A stretch of 56,857 nt of DNA from Aureibaculum flavum (GCF_016406085.1 NZ_JAEHFJ010000016.1:1-56857); one strand, 5' to 3'. Shown: positions 37,455-46,517, counted from the first letter of the stretch. Notes: generated by a model not told the origin, from the letters alone. Numbers and translations are program-made.

Positions 37455-38132
37455 ATGAAAAACAGTATCCACATATTATGTTTGATATTTTTAATGAGTT
37501 TTTATTCTTGTAAAAAAGATATTAAAACTAAAAAAATGGAGCAGCATATTGAAACAAAAACAGATACTATACACATTAATAAAAATACAATTTCGACTAT
37601 CGAACGAGATTCGACTTTGGAACTACAAAAAGTAGACTTGATATATACATTTTCTGACAAGCAGATTGACACTTTAATAGGATTTTGTAATTGCGAAAAG
37701 AACATCAAAAACAATACCTTAAAAATTCAAATCAGAACCGAATTTCCTTCTTTGAGTGAACTTGAAAAAGGAAACAGAAATGCGACTGAATTTCAAATGG
37801 GAATTCCTAGACAATATCGATTTTTGACTTTTTATTTAAGAGATTCTATTGTAGAGAAAACAAAGGTTTTTAAAGCATCAACAGAGCCTCATTTTGAGAA
37901 TAAAAAAATAGATTCAACTTCATTTCAAAATTATAAAATTAAAATCAACAGGTTTGATTATAAAATTGCTCAAAATGTTTGGGGAAATTACGAATTAGAA
38001 TTACCGAATTCTTTTGGTTTTATTGAAAATGATTTTAAACTTAAAGGAACATTCCATTGTAATAATTGGAAAATTGTAGAATATGAAGAATTATCAGATT
38101 GGACTATTAAAGGAAATAATTATATTGAATAA
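37455..38132 (+). CDS. Hypothetical lipoprotein
   Basis: 225 residues. Lipoprotein signal with Cys at residue 19 (FLMSFYSCKKD). The mature part is charged, with a central YKIKINRFDYKIAQNVWGNYELELPNSFGFI beta-rich section. No family recognised. It starts eight bases after a GTTAGGC core site, so it looks like a cassette gene. The expected complementary core after it is not preserved (a decayed type-3-like element is there instead). Confidence 0.7.
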   Translation: MKNSIHILCLIFLMSFYSCKKDIKTKKMEQHIETKTDTIHINKNTISTIERDSTLELQKVDLIYTFSDKQIDTLIGFCNCEKNIKNNTLKIQIRTEFPSLSELEKGNRNATEFQMGIPRQYRFLTFYLRDSIVEKTKVFKASTEPHFENKKIDSTSFQNYKIKINRFDYKIAQNVWGNYELELPNSFGFIENDFKLKGTFHCNNWKIVEYEELSDWTIKGNNYIE

Positions 38133-38136
38133 AAAG

Positions 38137-38265
38137 CAAACTTAAGATGTATAAATTTAATGCTCGGGTCTGTCCTTTCCTAAAGTTTGTGTATTTTTAA
38201 TCAACGGAATATCCTAGCGAAAAATCAGCCGCGTGTTTACACTCACTAACCCTTGTAGCCATCCT
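38137..38265 (+). repeat. Decayed type-3 attC-like element
   Basis: GTATAAATTTAATGCTCGGG and TCTGTCC align loosely with type-3 GTATAATTCATTGCTAG and TCTAGCC. The core ends are degenerate. Confidence 0.35.
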
Positions 38266-38279
38266 AAAAAAAACCACCT

Positions 38280-39113
38280 ATGAAGATTAAAAACATATTT
38301 TTAACATTTATCAGCTTAACGATATGTAGTCTAAGTTTTGCCCAAAAGGAGATAACACAGCACAAGACCGCACCTCTCTCTATTGGAGAAAAAATTGCAT
38401 TTGAATCGAAAATTCTCAACGAAAATAGAATTGTAAACATTTATTTACCCAACGGATATTCAAAAGACTCCTTACAAACATATCCCGTCATTTACCTATT
38501 AGATGGTTCTATTGATGAAGATTTTATTCATATTTCGGGACTCGTACAATTTGGATCCTTCTCTTGGATAAATATGATTCCTGAATCTATTGTTGTGGGT
38601 ATAGCGAATATTGATAGAAAAAGGGACTTTACTTTTCCTACGCTTAACAAAAAAGACCAAAAGGACTTTCCAACAACTGGAAAATCAGAAACCTTTATGA
38701 AATTTATTAAAACGGAACTTCAACCACTTATTGACAACCAATACAACACGAATGCAACCAAGACATTGATTGGACAATCGCTGGGTGGACTTTTAGCAAC
38801 TGAAATTTTATTTAAAAATCCTGACCTTTTTGACAATTATATTATTGTGAGCCCTAGTTTATGGTGGAATAATGAATCGTTACTGACATACAAGCCTACT
38901 TTATACACCTCAAAAAAGTCCATTTATATAGCCGTTGGTAAAGAAGGAAAAATAATGGAAAGAACCGCCAACCAATTATATGATAAATTAAAGTTGCAAC
39001 AAAAAGAAAATACCAATCTTTATTTTGATTTCTTTGAAAAACAAGACCATGCAGATGCCTTACATTTAGCAGTTTACAATGCGTTTGAAAACATATTTAA
39101 GAAAAAAGATTAA
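38280..39113 (+). CDS. Secreted alpha/beta-hydrolase esterase (IroE/Fes-type putative esterase)
   Basis: 277 residues with a signal peptide (ends LSFAQ). YPVIYLLDGSIDEDFIHISGL and LIGQSLGGLLATEILFKNP (nucleophile Ser in G-x-S-x-G-G) identify the putative-esterase family. VSPSLWWNNESLL and EKQDHADALH supply the third catalytic block with the His. Relatives hydrolyse siderophore or acyl esters; the substrate is unknown. Single gene. Confidence 0.85.
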   Translation: MKIKNIFLTFISLTICSLSFAQKEITQHKTAPLSIGEKIAFESKILNENRIVNIYLPNGYSKDSLQTYPVIYLLDGSIDEDFIHISGLVQFGSFSWINMIPESIVVGIANIDRKRDFTFPTLNKKDQKDFPTTGKSETFMKFIKTELQPLIDNQYNTNATKTLIGQSLGGLLATEILFKNPDLFDNYIIVSPSLWWNNESLLTYKPTLYTSKKSIYIAVGKEGKIMERTANQLYDKLKLQQKENTNLYFDFFEKQDHADALHLAVYNAFENIFKKKD

Positions 39114-39280
39114 AAACATGAAAAAGCAACAGAAAAACAATATGTATTAAGTACAACATAAGGTACAATAAAACACCTATCTACTTAACCTAACAGTGCA
39201 CTACTTTTCATACTTGAACTTTTAACGCTGAAGTGGGATTAATAACATAGTACACAAAACAATTTAAACAGTTACAGACC

Positions 39281-39700
39281 ATGAACTATTTACGTATATT
39301 TTTAATGCTGATGGTTAGCATTACCGTTAATGGGCAATCTATTATTGGACAATGGGAAACCTATGACGATAGTACCAAAGAAAAGAAAGCACTCATTGAA
39401 ATTTATCAAACCAACAACCTCTATTTTGCCAAAATAGTAAAAAGATTTAATGGAGATAATAACGCCGTTTGCACATCTTGTACAGGCACAAAAAAGAACA
39501 AACCTATTATTGGATTAGTGATTATCGAAAATATTAAAAAAGAGGGTAACGAGTTTAAAGGTGGTACTATTATGGATCCTGAAAACGGAGAAACCTACAG
39601 CTGTTATTTAAAGCTAATCAATGCTAATAAACTCAAAGCTAGAGGGTTTCTTGGGTTTTCTGTCTTTGGCAGAACCCAATATTGGATTAGGAAAGAATAA
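39281..39700 (+). CDS. DUF2147 secreted protein
   Basis: 139 residues with a signal peptide (MNYLRIFLMLMVSITVNGQ). The DUF2147 pattern IIGQWETYDDSTKEKKALIEIY, NAVCTSCTG, KGGTIMDPENGETYSCYLKL and LKARGFLGFSVFGRTQYW is complete. Small beta-barrel-like periplasmic proteins of unknown function, common in Bacteroidota. Convergent with the GH16 gene. Confidence 0.88.
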   Translation: MNYLRIFLMLMVSITVNGQSIIGQWETYDDSTKEKKALIEIYQTNNLYFAKIVKRFNGDNNAVCTSCTGTKKNKPIIGLVIIENIKKEGNEFKGGTIMDPENGETYSCYLKLINANKLKARGFLGFSVFGRTQYWIRKE

Positions 39701-39802
39701 GCAGTGCACAACAGATCAAATACAATGTACTGCAATACCTAAATTCAATACATAATCACCGCGAAAACGGGAACTGAAAACAAATTAAAACTGTTTATTT
39801 CA

Positions 39803-40873
39803 CTAAGATTTCGGTTGCCATACGCATACATAATCAACAAGCATAGACGTAGGATAATCTGCCGCATCTGGCGGACCAGGATAGTTACCACCAATAGCCA
39901 TATTTATAATAGGATACATGTCAATCTGACTCACAATTTCCGGATCGCATACACTGGCAACCATCACACCGTCTAAATACCACTTTACAAAATTATCGGT
40001 TTTCCAAACACCGTATCTGTGCCATGCACCTGCGAAGTCTGCACCATCAGGCAATGTTGCGGGCCCAATACCTTTACTCTGATTTAAAACAGTGTCATCG
40101 CACTGCACTGAGGTAACAGGGATGTTGTCTTTCCCTCTATACCCAGATCTAGATATGGACCATTGACCATCATTATAGTGATAGGCCATCGTTATTTGGT
40201 CGGTAGCATAAGGTCCACCCAAAAACTCTCCACCCGGCCCACGTACAAACTCCCAGTCTATCTCCGTTCTACTGATACCATTGGCACCCGTATCATTAGG
40301 ATAGTCGTAATAGCGATGTAATAGCCAAAATGCTCCCCAAAACCCAGCTACATCCGGTTCAAACCAAATTTTAGCTTCTATATAACCATCACGGTACGGT
40401 GTAGATTGTGCACCGGATAATACGCCAGAGTAATAATCTTGTCCCGTTGCTGTTACTTGCTCAGCCGAATTTAAGCCCGCAGTAATAATGAGGTGCTCCC
40501 CGTCAAAATTAAAAGGGTTGGGTGCTTTCGTATCACCGCTAAGCACATCGGTATAATACTGACGTTCTTTATTAATAATAACTGCTGGGCCCCAAGGAAG
40601 CTTACTCTCCCATTTATTGGCATCTGGTAAGGTGCCAGCCGCTTGGTTAAAGTTATCTTCAAATGTTATGGTGTACGTAGAATCTACATCAGCGGGTAGC
40701 CTTTCATCTACAACAACAGGATCGGTATCAGGCGTATCGGGATTATCTACAGCAGGTTCCTCTTCATCAGGCTTGTCCGTATTAAATTTATTATTCGAAT
40801 CATCAGAACAGTTGCAAAAAAATAATGAAATTATAATAATAAATATGTTGATTCCTAAAAGATTCATTTTCAT
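39803..40873 (-). CDS. GH16-family endo-glycanase lipoprotein
   Basis: 356 residues from the ATG at 40873 (ATGs at 40897 and 40867 are alternatives). Lipobox around FFCNCSDD, then a Pro/Asp/Thr-rich linker (residues ~20-55), then the GH16 concanavalin-like domain: TYTITFEDNFNQ, KLPWGP, GYIEAKIWFEPDVAGFWGAFWLL, catalytic RTEIDWEF (EXDXE, ~202-206) and YPIINMAIGGNYPGPP. GH16 enzymes hydrolyse beta-1,3/1,4-glucans or marine galactans; which is undetermined. Exported to the cell surface. Upstream 40874-41258 has a type-2 repeat and otherwise AT-rich DNA. Confidence 0.88.
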   Translation of the reverse strand: MKMNLLGINIFIIIISLFFCNCSDDSNNKFNTDKPDEEEPAVDNPDTPDTDPVVVDERLPADVDSTYTITFEDNFNQAAGTLPDANKWESKLPWGPAVIINKERQYYTDVLSGDTKAPNPFNFDGEHLIITAGLNSAEQVTATGQDYYSGVLSGAQSTPYRDGYIEAKIWFEPDVAGFWGAFWLLHRYYDYPNDTGANGISRTEIDWEFVRGPGGEFLGGPYATDQITMAYHYNDGQWSISRSGYRGKDNIPVTSVQCDDTVLNQSKGIGPATLPDGADFAGAWHRYGVWKTDNFVKWYLDGVMVASVCDPEIVSQIDMYPIINMAIGGNYPGPPDAADYPTSMLVDYVCVWQPKS

Positions 40874-41088
40874 ACAAATAAGTTTTGAGAATAGCATGAA
40901 AACAATATTGCAATTGCCAATTCATTTCTGCTATTCGATAAATAATTACGAATGGTAACAAATTTAAACAATCAAATTAATAATAACTGTATTTTTAACA
41001 TTTAATATTTATATATTACCTAAGTATATCCTTTAATACCCTATAATGGGCAAATTCAGTGTACTTAACAGCTAACTTCCTTTTGTTT

Positions 41089-41242
41089 TATTGCCAGTTA
41101 ATTACTACATTTGATTATGCAGTCGCTAAAAAAAAACTACTCCTACACAATTAAAGTGCTGTTCGCTTTAGCTTTGTAAATACAAAAAGATCATAATAGC
41201 CGCAAAAGAAATAAACGTATTACATTTATATCATTGTTACAT
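41089..41242 (+). repeat. Type-2 repeat ending in a GTTACAT core
   Basis: TTGCCAGTTAATTACTACATT, GCAGTCGCTAAAA, ATTAAAGTGCTGTTCGC and TTTAGCTTTGTAA follow the type-2 order. TAGCTTTG is a -7-type motif. It ends in GTTACAT at 41236, 17 bases before the next gene. Confidence 0.7.
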
Positions 41243-41258
41243 ACCATTAAAAAAAAAT

Positions 41259-41879
41259 ATGACACCAAAATCAATAATAGTAATACTATCAATAATTGTA
41301 ATTTTAGCAGGAATTTATAGCATATACGCATCTATTAAAAATACCCATCAGAATCATTCACAACGAAAATTAAAGCATAGAATGATTCAAAAAATACTCG
41401 GGATAAATGGTGCTAGAGTTTTTTATGGATTTTTAGGAGCTGGTTTAATTGTATTTGGATTATTTATGCTATTTCAATTTTTTGTTAAACCAAATTTAGG
41501 TAACGAATACAATAATAAAACGGACAACTTTGTTTTAGTATCAAACACAATCTCTAATGATAAATTTATAATGACTTCGAGTTTAACCACAACGTTAGAG
41601 CAATTGAAGAGTACAATTAAAATAGTTGGGAATGCAAAACTAGATGAATATGTTCAAATAGATTTCAACAATAATTATCTGGACAATCTACCTGATATCG
41701 TTTGGAAAATGAAGAATTTGAAGATTATTAATCTAACTAATAATAATATTTTAGACCTAGACATTGATAAAATATCTAAAATGGACAGCTTAAAGACTAT
41801 CGATTTAACAAACAATCCGATTTCAATAGAAAAAATTAATGAAATCAGGGCGAACACCACTGTGGAAATAAAAAACTAA
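41259..41879 (+). CDS. Membrane protein with C-terminal leucine-rich repeats
   Basis: 206 residues. Two membrane segments (residues ~5-25 and ~50-72) anchor a C-terminal part with LRR units: YLDNLPDIVWKMKNLKIINLTNNNILDLDIDKISKMDSLKTIDLTNNPIS, each with the LxxLxLxNN pattern. LRRs of this short type may bind peptides or proteins; the partner is unknown. Cassette-like position after a type-2 element. The next gene starts 13 bases downstream. Confidence 0.7.
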   Translation: MTPKSIIVILSIIVILAGIYSIYASIKNTHQNHSQRKLKHRMIQKILGINGARVFYGFLGAGLIVFGLFMLFQFFVKPNLGNEYNNKTDNFVLVSNTISNDKFIMTSSLTTTLEQLKSTIKIVGNAKLDEYVQIDFNNNYLDNLPDIVWKMKNLKIINLTNNNILDLDIDKISKMDSLKTIDLTNNPISIEKINEIRANTTVEIKN

Positions 41880-41892
41880 GAAACTCAAATCA

Positions 41893-42441
41893 ATGAAAGA
41901 AAAAATTGAAATACCGTTAAGCAAAACGAAAATATATTTAATAATTACAGGCTCATTATTATTTGTTGCGGCTGGTATCTGGTTGTTATTCAACACAAAT
42001 TTATATGTTGATTTTCCACTAAAGTTATTTAGAAATCCAATGATCATTAAAGGAGCTGGAATTTTAAGTATACTATTTTTTGGAACGATTGGAATTTTAC
42101 AAATTAAAAAATTATCTGACAAAGAACCTGGACTTATAATTGACTCAAGCGGGATAACGGATAACTCAAACGCGACAAGTGTTGGTTTAATTGAATGGAA
42201 TGACATATCTGATATTACAACAAAACAAGTTATGTCAACTAAATTTCTGCTGATTACTGTAACTAATCCTGAAAAATATATTGAGAAAGCAAAAAGCGGA
42301 ATAAAAGCCAAACTCATGCGTACTAATATGAAAATGTACGGAACACCACTTTCTATTACATCCAATACGCTGAAATATGATTTCGATGAACTTGAAAAAT
42401 TAATTCTAACCGAATTTAAACGTAATAAAAACGTTGGGTAG
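41893..42441 (+). CDS. STM3941-family membrane protein
   Basis: 182 residues. KIEIPLSKTKIYLIITGSLLFVAAGIWLLFN, KKLSDKEPGLIIDSSGITDNSN, VGLIEWNDISDI and MKMYGTPLSITSNTLKY match the STM3941 family of two-TM proteins with a PH-like C-terminal domain. Function unknown. Co-transcribed with the LRR protein (13-base gap). The stop is followed at once by the start of a type-1 element. Confidence 0.8.
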   Translation: MKEKIEIPLSKTKIYLIITGSLLFVAAGIWLLFNTNLYVDFPLKLFRNPMIIKGAGILSILFFGTIGILQIKKLSDKEPGLIIDSSGITDNSNATSVGLIEWNDISDITTKQVMSTKFLLITVTNPEKYIEKAKSGIKAKLMRTNMKMYGTPLSITSNTLKYDFDELEKLILTEFKRNKNVG

Positions 42442-42540
42442 CAGCGTCTATATGCCCTTAATTTTGGCTTATTTATTTGGTTTTGGGCAATGGCTTCTAA
42501 AATAGTTGCACTTCAAACCACTCATGCCTTAAGAAGTACT
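42436..42540 (+). repeat. Truncated type-1 element
   Basis: TCTATATGCCCTTAATTTTG and GGTTTTGGGCAATGGC match the left end of the type-1 element (intact at 47706-47931), after a degenerate core GGGTAGC. After about 100 bases the match is lost and a type-2 element follows. Confidence 0.65.
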
Positions 42541-42589
42541 GAGATAAAATAATTTTCCCTTAATTTTAACACGTACGTTATTATCATTA

Positions 42590-42715
42590 AATGACTAACT
42601 TTACAAGACAATCGCTAAATAAAACCCCTATTCCAACCCAATTGAAGTGCTGTTAACTTTAGCTTTTTTTCTATAAGGAATACAATTTTGGGTATGAACG
42701 CAATACGTTTATAGT
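42590..42715 (+). repeat. Type-2 repeat
   Basis: GACAATCGCTAAATAAAACC, CCTATTCCAACCCAATTGAAG, TGCTGTTAACTTTAGC and GCAATACGTTTATAG follow the type-2 order. The TAGCTTTG motif is degenerate (TAGCTTTT). No gene follows immediately. Confidence 0.7.
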
Positions 42716-42955
42716 ATGATCTGACACTCTGAATTTGAGCAGAATTATGGACTAAAACGAACTACAATAAAAACTATAAACAATGCGAACTTCGGACTTA
42801 TTCGCTTGGTTTGTGTATTTTCATGAAGTCCGAAAATTGAAAATCACCCCACAGCGAAATATTCAATTATTCACTTTTACTAGGAAAAGATAAAACAAAA
42901 TAAAAAAATTTGGTTCGATACAGACCTGGAAATCTCAAAATTTAAAAATCCATAA

Positions 42956-42971
42956 GGCTTTTAATAAAGCC
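42956..42971 (-). terminator. Hairpin downstream of the TonB plug gene
   Basis: GGCTTT (42956-42961) and AAAGCC (42966-42971) pair with loop TAAT, 30 bases beyond the stop of the minus-strand plug gene. A longer hairpin with stem TTCGGACTT/AAGTCCGAA occurs nearby at 42793-42834. Other parts of 42716-43001 hold nothing recognised. Confidence 0.35.
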
Positions 42972-43001
42972 GCTATATAGAAAGTAAATACAAAAGTTGT
43001 A

Positions 43002-43682
43002 CTATTCATCTTTACCTCCACTTTTTGTTGTAATAATAACCACACCATTGGCTCCTCTTGAACCATATATTGCCGCCGCACCACCTTTCAAAATATCAAC
43101 ACTTTTAACATCTGAGGTTGACAATGCTGCCAGTTGCCCCATGTTTATACTTATACCATTTAAAATTATTAAAGCATAGCTTGACCCTAGTAATGAACTT
43201 TCACCTCGAATTGTTATACCACTACCATTATAAGTCACTGCAGGTGAGCTATTAACAATAGCATCTATCACATTTGAATATTTAGTAAATTCATATTTAC
43301 TCTCATTTTTAATGCTCGTTATGGCAAAACTTTTATCGCTTTCATCAATATGTCCGTATCCCACCGCCACATCAACACCTTTTTTGCCTGGTTTAAAAAC
43401 CAAGTTTATCTTTAGCTCTTCTGTTTTGTCATCAATTTTCACTTTTTGTGATGAGAATCCCTTAGCTCTAATTTTAATTTTATCCTTATCCAAACAACTT
43501 ATTTTAAATTGTCCAATAGAATCTGTGAAAACACTTATTTTACTGCTTGAAACCGTCACTTCTGCATTAATAACGGCTATATCTTCAAAAGTAGTAACCA
43601 TACCTGTTACAGTACGCTCTTGAGCATGTAAAAAAGTTGTAAAAGAGACAAGTAAAAGTGTACATTTTAAGAAATTTTTCAT
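43002..43682 (-). CDS. Short secreted CarboxypepD_reg-like plus TonB plug protein
   Basis: 226 residues, signal peptide ending LHAQ. Residues ~20-95 are a carboxypeptidase-regulatory-like domain (TVTGMVTTFEDIAVINAEVTV). Residues ~105-225 are a TonB-dependent receptor plug (SNVIDAIVNSSPAVTYNGSGITIRGESSLLGSSYALIILNGISI, SVDILKGGAAAIYGSRGANGVVIITTK), the SusC plug hallmark. The ~22-strand barrel that should follow is absent. It stops 30 bases before a hairpin, so it is probably a complete short protein rather than a truncation by the window. It may be periplasmic and modulate a true receptor. Confidence 0.8.
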   Translation of the reverse strand: MKNFLKCTLLLVSFTTFLHAQERTVTGMVTTFEDIAVINAEVTVSSSKISVFTDSIGQFKISCLDKDKIKIRAKGFSSQKVKIDDKTEELKINLVFKPGKKGVDVAVGYGHIDESDKSFAITSIKNESKYEFTKYSNVIDAIVNSSPAVTYNGSGITIRGESSLLGSSYALIILNGISINMGQLAALSTSDVKSVDILKGGAAAIYGSRGANGVVIITTKSGGKDE

Positions 43683-43871
43683 ATTTTTTTATGTGTATAT
43701 AAATATACAATTTAAAAATTAATAGTGGCTGCACTAAGACACTTACCCATCAACAACCACTTTGCTTATTTATAAAATGAAAAACAGTAGCTTCAATGAT
43801 TAATTGAATAAAGCATAATGAGCTTAAAAAAAGAACCTATGTTTCACTGAAATTTTATTTACATTTGTTGA

Positions 43872-44156
43872 GTAGTCACTAAATGGAATCGTTCTCAATC
43901 AGGAAAAGAAAAAAAATATAAAATTTTTAATGGGCTCAGACATATAGGAGTCTATAGTTATGAAATTTATTTGACACATATGTTTGTGGTCATATTTGGA
44001 GTACAGCTATTTAAAAGCTTAAATTTAAGTTCCAAATGGCTCATACCATTCTCACTTTTAATTATTATCATTTCATGTATTCTTGGTAAAATAATTTTTC
44101 ATAAATTTTCAGAACCCATAAATATTTGGTTACGAAAAAAAGTAAAAAGTAAATAA
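43872..44156 (+). pseudogene. C-terminal remnant of an acyltransferase-3 membrane protein
   Basis: The frame from 43872 to the TAA at 44154-44156 reads about 94 residues, including FNGLRHIGVYSYEIYLTHMFVVIFG and a second membrane helix. This is the characteristic C-terminal end of acyltransferase-3 (OafA-type) proteins (IG-x-x-SY-x-IYL-x-H). The preceding ~300 residues are missing and the upstream DNA is repeat-derived, so this is a gene fragment. Confidence 0.6.
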
Positions 44157-44235
44157 TAGCTAAGTTTATAAATGTATTGTAATAATAAAAAAATGTTTTA
44201 TGACACAATACGTTCCCCCCACTTATTAACTCTCT

Positions 44236-44395
44236 TTTGCATTTACATTAATGCCATTTGATGGCTACATTTTTAAGACAATAGCTAAATAAAACCCCTA
44301 CTCCAACCCAATTGAAGTGCTGTTAACTTTAGCTTTGTAAAAACAAAATGTCATCATAAGTATAAAAAGAAATAAACGCAATGCGTTTATTTCAT
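44236..44395 (+). repeat. Type-2 repeat
   Basis: TTTGCATTTACATTAATGCC, GGCTACATTTTTAAGAC, AATAGCTAAATAAAACCCC and CTTTAGCTTTGTAA follow the type-2 order, ending with AAACGCAATGCGTTTAT. It lies upstream of the lipoprotein gene at 44420. Confidence 0.75.
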
Positions 44396-44419
44396 AATTT
44401 TTGCATATTTTTAAATACT

Positions 44420-44998
44420 ATGAAGCATTTTAATATATTTATTCTCCTTATTTTTTTAACTAGCTGCTCAAATGATAAGAATACTTTAAGTAATTATTCC
44501 AATTTCTCTAAAGAATTCAATACTCAAAAAGTAGAATACCCAAATAAAGAGTTTTCTATTAACTTGCCCATTAACTGGGAATTTGAAGTTCCATATATAG
44601 AAAATGATAAAGATATTTTAGGTCTATTTGCAAGTTCCAAGCCGAATGCAAAAGGATTTCAAAATGTTTTATTGATTAAAAAGTATAAAGGTGATAACGG
44701 TAACAAGGATCTGAAATCTGAATTTAATTTTCTTCTAAAACAAATACAAAATCATTCACAGATTACAGAAATAGTTGATTCTGGCTCCACAACCATTTTT
44801 AATCAAGAAGCATACTTTTTCCATACAAAAACGGCAAGTGAGAATAACGGGAATTTAGAAATTATAAATTTCTTAATCAATAGTAACGAAACAGGTGTTT
44901 ACTACAATTTAACCGCCTCAACTACCCAAACAGATCGTTTTAATATCGAAATGGCCAACTTAATACATTCTCTTAAAACGTTTAAAATCCTAAAATAA
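44420..44998 (+). CDS. Hypothetical lipoprotein (PsbP/DcrB-like fold possible)
   Basis: 192 residues from the ATG at 44420 (lipoprotein signal, Cys in FLTSCSND). A start 39 bases upstream would put the signal behind a non-hydrophobic lead. YPNKEFSINLPINWEFEVPY and the later SGSTTIFNQEAYFFHT with a C-terminal NLIHSLKTFKI resemble the PsbP/DUF1795-type fold. No assignable function. Follows a type-2 repeat. Confidence 0.6.
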   Translation: MKHFNIFILLIFLTSCSNDKNTLSNYSNFSKEFNTQKVEYPNKEFSINLPINWEFEVPYIENDKDILGLFASSKPNAKGFQNVLLIKKYKGDNGNKDLKSEFNFLLKQIQNHSQITEIVDSGSTTIFNQEAYFFHTKTASENNGNLEIINFLINSNETGVYYNLTASTTQTDRFNIEMANLIHSLKTFKILK

Positions 44999-45062
44999 CA
45001 ATGCTACTGCGGTCTGCTTATAAAGAACTAAATAACATGTGTAAAATAACTTGAAATAAATA

Positions 45063-45779
45063 ATGGTAAAAAAGCTAAAAACATACTTTAATTGGAGTAC
45101 TGGCAAAGATGCTTCATTGGCCTATTATTATCTTAAAAAAGATGAACGATATCAAATTAATAGATTAGTCACTGCCATAAATACGCATCATAATCGCGTT
45201 TCCATGCATGGCCTTAGAAGGGAATTATTAGTAAAACAGGCTCAAGAAATTGGACTTCCTATTACAACAATTGAACTTCCGGTAGAACCATCAATGGAAG
45301 TTTATAATAATGAAATGGAACGGGTTGTAACTCAATTACAACTTGATGGTTACACACATTGTGGCTTTGGAGATATTTATTTAGAAGATCTCAGAATCTA
45401 TCGAGAAGAACAATTAAACCCATATAATATTAAATGCAATTTTCCACTTTGGCAAAGAGATACTAAAGAGCTTATAGAGGAATTTTTAAACCTAGGGTTT
45501 AAAGCCATAGTCATTTGTATAAAATCAGAACTTTTGGATGCTTCGTTTGTTGGAAGGGTAATTGATCACAATTTTATTAACGATCTACCTGATAATGTTG
45601 ACCCTTGTGGTGAAAACGGAGAGTTTCATACTTTTTGTTATGATGGTCCTATATTTAAAAATTCTATAAAATTTGAGGTAGGTGAAAAGGTGTATAGGGA
45701 ATATAAAAATCCAAAAAAGGAAAATAATAACAATTCGATGGGCTTCTGGTTTTGTGACTTAAAACTTATTGATGAATAA
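45063..45779 (+). CDS. Diphthine-ammonia-ligase-family (ATP_bind_4 / DUF71) protein
   Basis: 238 residues. FNWSTGKDASLAYYYL is the PP-loop-type ATP-binding motif (SxGKD). GYTHCGFGDIYLEDLRIYREEQL and NVDPCGENGEFHTFCYDGPIF are the two other blocks of the ATP_bind_4 family. Eukaryotic and archaeal relatives amidate diphthine. Bacteria lack diphthamide, so the bacterial reaction is not established. Immediately followed by the 59-bp attC-like site at 45784. Confidence 0.82.
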   Translation: MVKKLKTYFNWSTGKDASLAYYYLKKDERYQINRLVTAINTHHNRVSMHGLRRELLVKQAQEIGLPITTIELPVEPSMEVYNNEMERVVTQLQLDGYTHCGFGDIYLEDLRIYREEQLNPYNIKCNFPLWQRDTKELIEEFLNLGFKAIVICIKSELLDASFVGRVIDHNFINDLPDNVDPCGENGEFHTFCYDGPIFKNSIKFEVGEKVYREYKNPKKENNNNSMGFWFCDLKLIDE

Positions 45780-45783
45780 AAAG

Positions 45784-45842
45784 TATATAACAAAGTTAAT
45801 AGCTTTATGTATGCCGTAAGGCCTTTAACAAAAACGTTAATT
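45784..45842 (+). repeat. Short attC-like site, 59 bp
   Basis: R''-type TATATAAC (45784-45791), inner arms GTTAATAGC and GCCTTTAAC, R'-type GTTAATT (45836-45842). The arms are imperfect inverted repeats around a GC-containing loop, the size and plan of standard integron attC sites (57-141 bp). Confidence 0.6.
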
Positions 45843-45854
45843 GAACTTCTAAAA

Positions 45855-46298
45855 ATGATAACTATAGAATATATTTTAGGTGAAAATGGTTGGGCAACTG
45901 CAAATATTGGTAATGGAAATATAATTCAACAAATGAATGTTTCTTATTTGCACGACACATTAAAACAATTAGCTGAATCTGCATTATTTATTAAAGACCA
46001 AAAAGGAAAACGCATCATTTTCATGGATGAACCGGGTGAACATCATCTAATTATTTATAGACTCTCTGAAAAAGAAATAGAATATGAACTTCGATGGTAT
46101 GATACCTGGGCGAATTGGAATGCTACTCAAGATGAGAAATTCACCTTAATACTATCAGAAAAAACGACAATTACAAATTATATCAATGAAGTTAGAAATG
46201 TCTTAATAAATATTTGGGAAAATTATGGAGTTGAATCCTATAAAGAAAAATGGATTAATCATCAATACCCAACAAGTGAATTTGAAAAACTGAAATAG
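45855..46298 (+). CDS. Hypothetical protein
   Basis: 147 residues from the ATG at 45855 (MITIEYILGENGWATANIGNG). A start at 45807 would run through the attC-like site at 45784-45842. Soluble. TLKQLAESALFIKDQKGKRIIFMDEPGEHHLIIYRL and EYELRWYDTWANW are notable. Some resemblance to small cytoplasmic proteins of RHS/immunity-type families, but I cannot name one. Confidence 0.65.
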   Translation: MITIEYILGENGWATANIGNGNIIQQMNVSYLHDTLKQLAESALFIKDQKGKRIIFMDEPGEHHLIIYRLSEKEIEYELRWYDTWANWNATQDEKFTLILSEKTTITNYINEVRNVLINIWENYGVESYKEKWINHQYPTSEFEKLK

Positions 46299-46343
46299 AT
46301 TAAACATAAAAAAGGTACTATTAAAATTTAAGTAAACTTCATC

Positions 46344-46517
46344 ATCTCCCCATTTGCATAATTACCAGTTAATTACTACATTTGAATACATAGTCGCTAA
46401 ATAAAACCATTACTCTAACACATTTGAAGTGTTGTTCGCTTTAGCTTTGTAATTCAAGAAAAACATAGTTGCAACTCTAGTAGATATAACTACAATGTGG
46501 TTATACATATGTTGTAT
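46344..46517 (+). repeat. Type-2 repeat ending in a GTTGTATGG core
   Basis: CCCATTTGCATAATTACCAG, TTAATTACTACATTTGAATAC, AGTCGCTAAATAAAACC and TTTAGCTTTGTAATTC are nearly identical to the copy at 48522-48740. It ends ATAACTACAATGTGGTTAT then GTTGTATGGC (46511-46520). Confidence 0.8.

Noticed and set aside
41823-42365. 180-residue minus-strand frame overlapping the STM3941-family gene
   Set aside because: The plus-strand product matches a known family; the minus frame is hydrophobic but shows no family features and overlaps two real genes.
43312-43623. 103-residue frame opposite the TonB plug gene
   Set aside because: The plug protein on the other strand is well conserved and has a signal peptide; this is its shadow.
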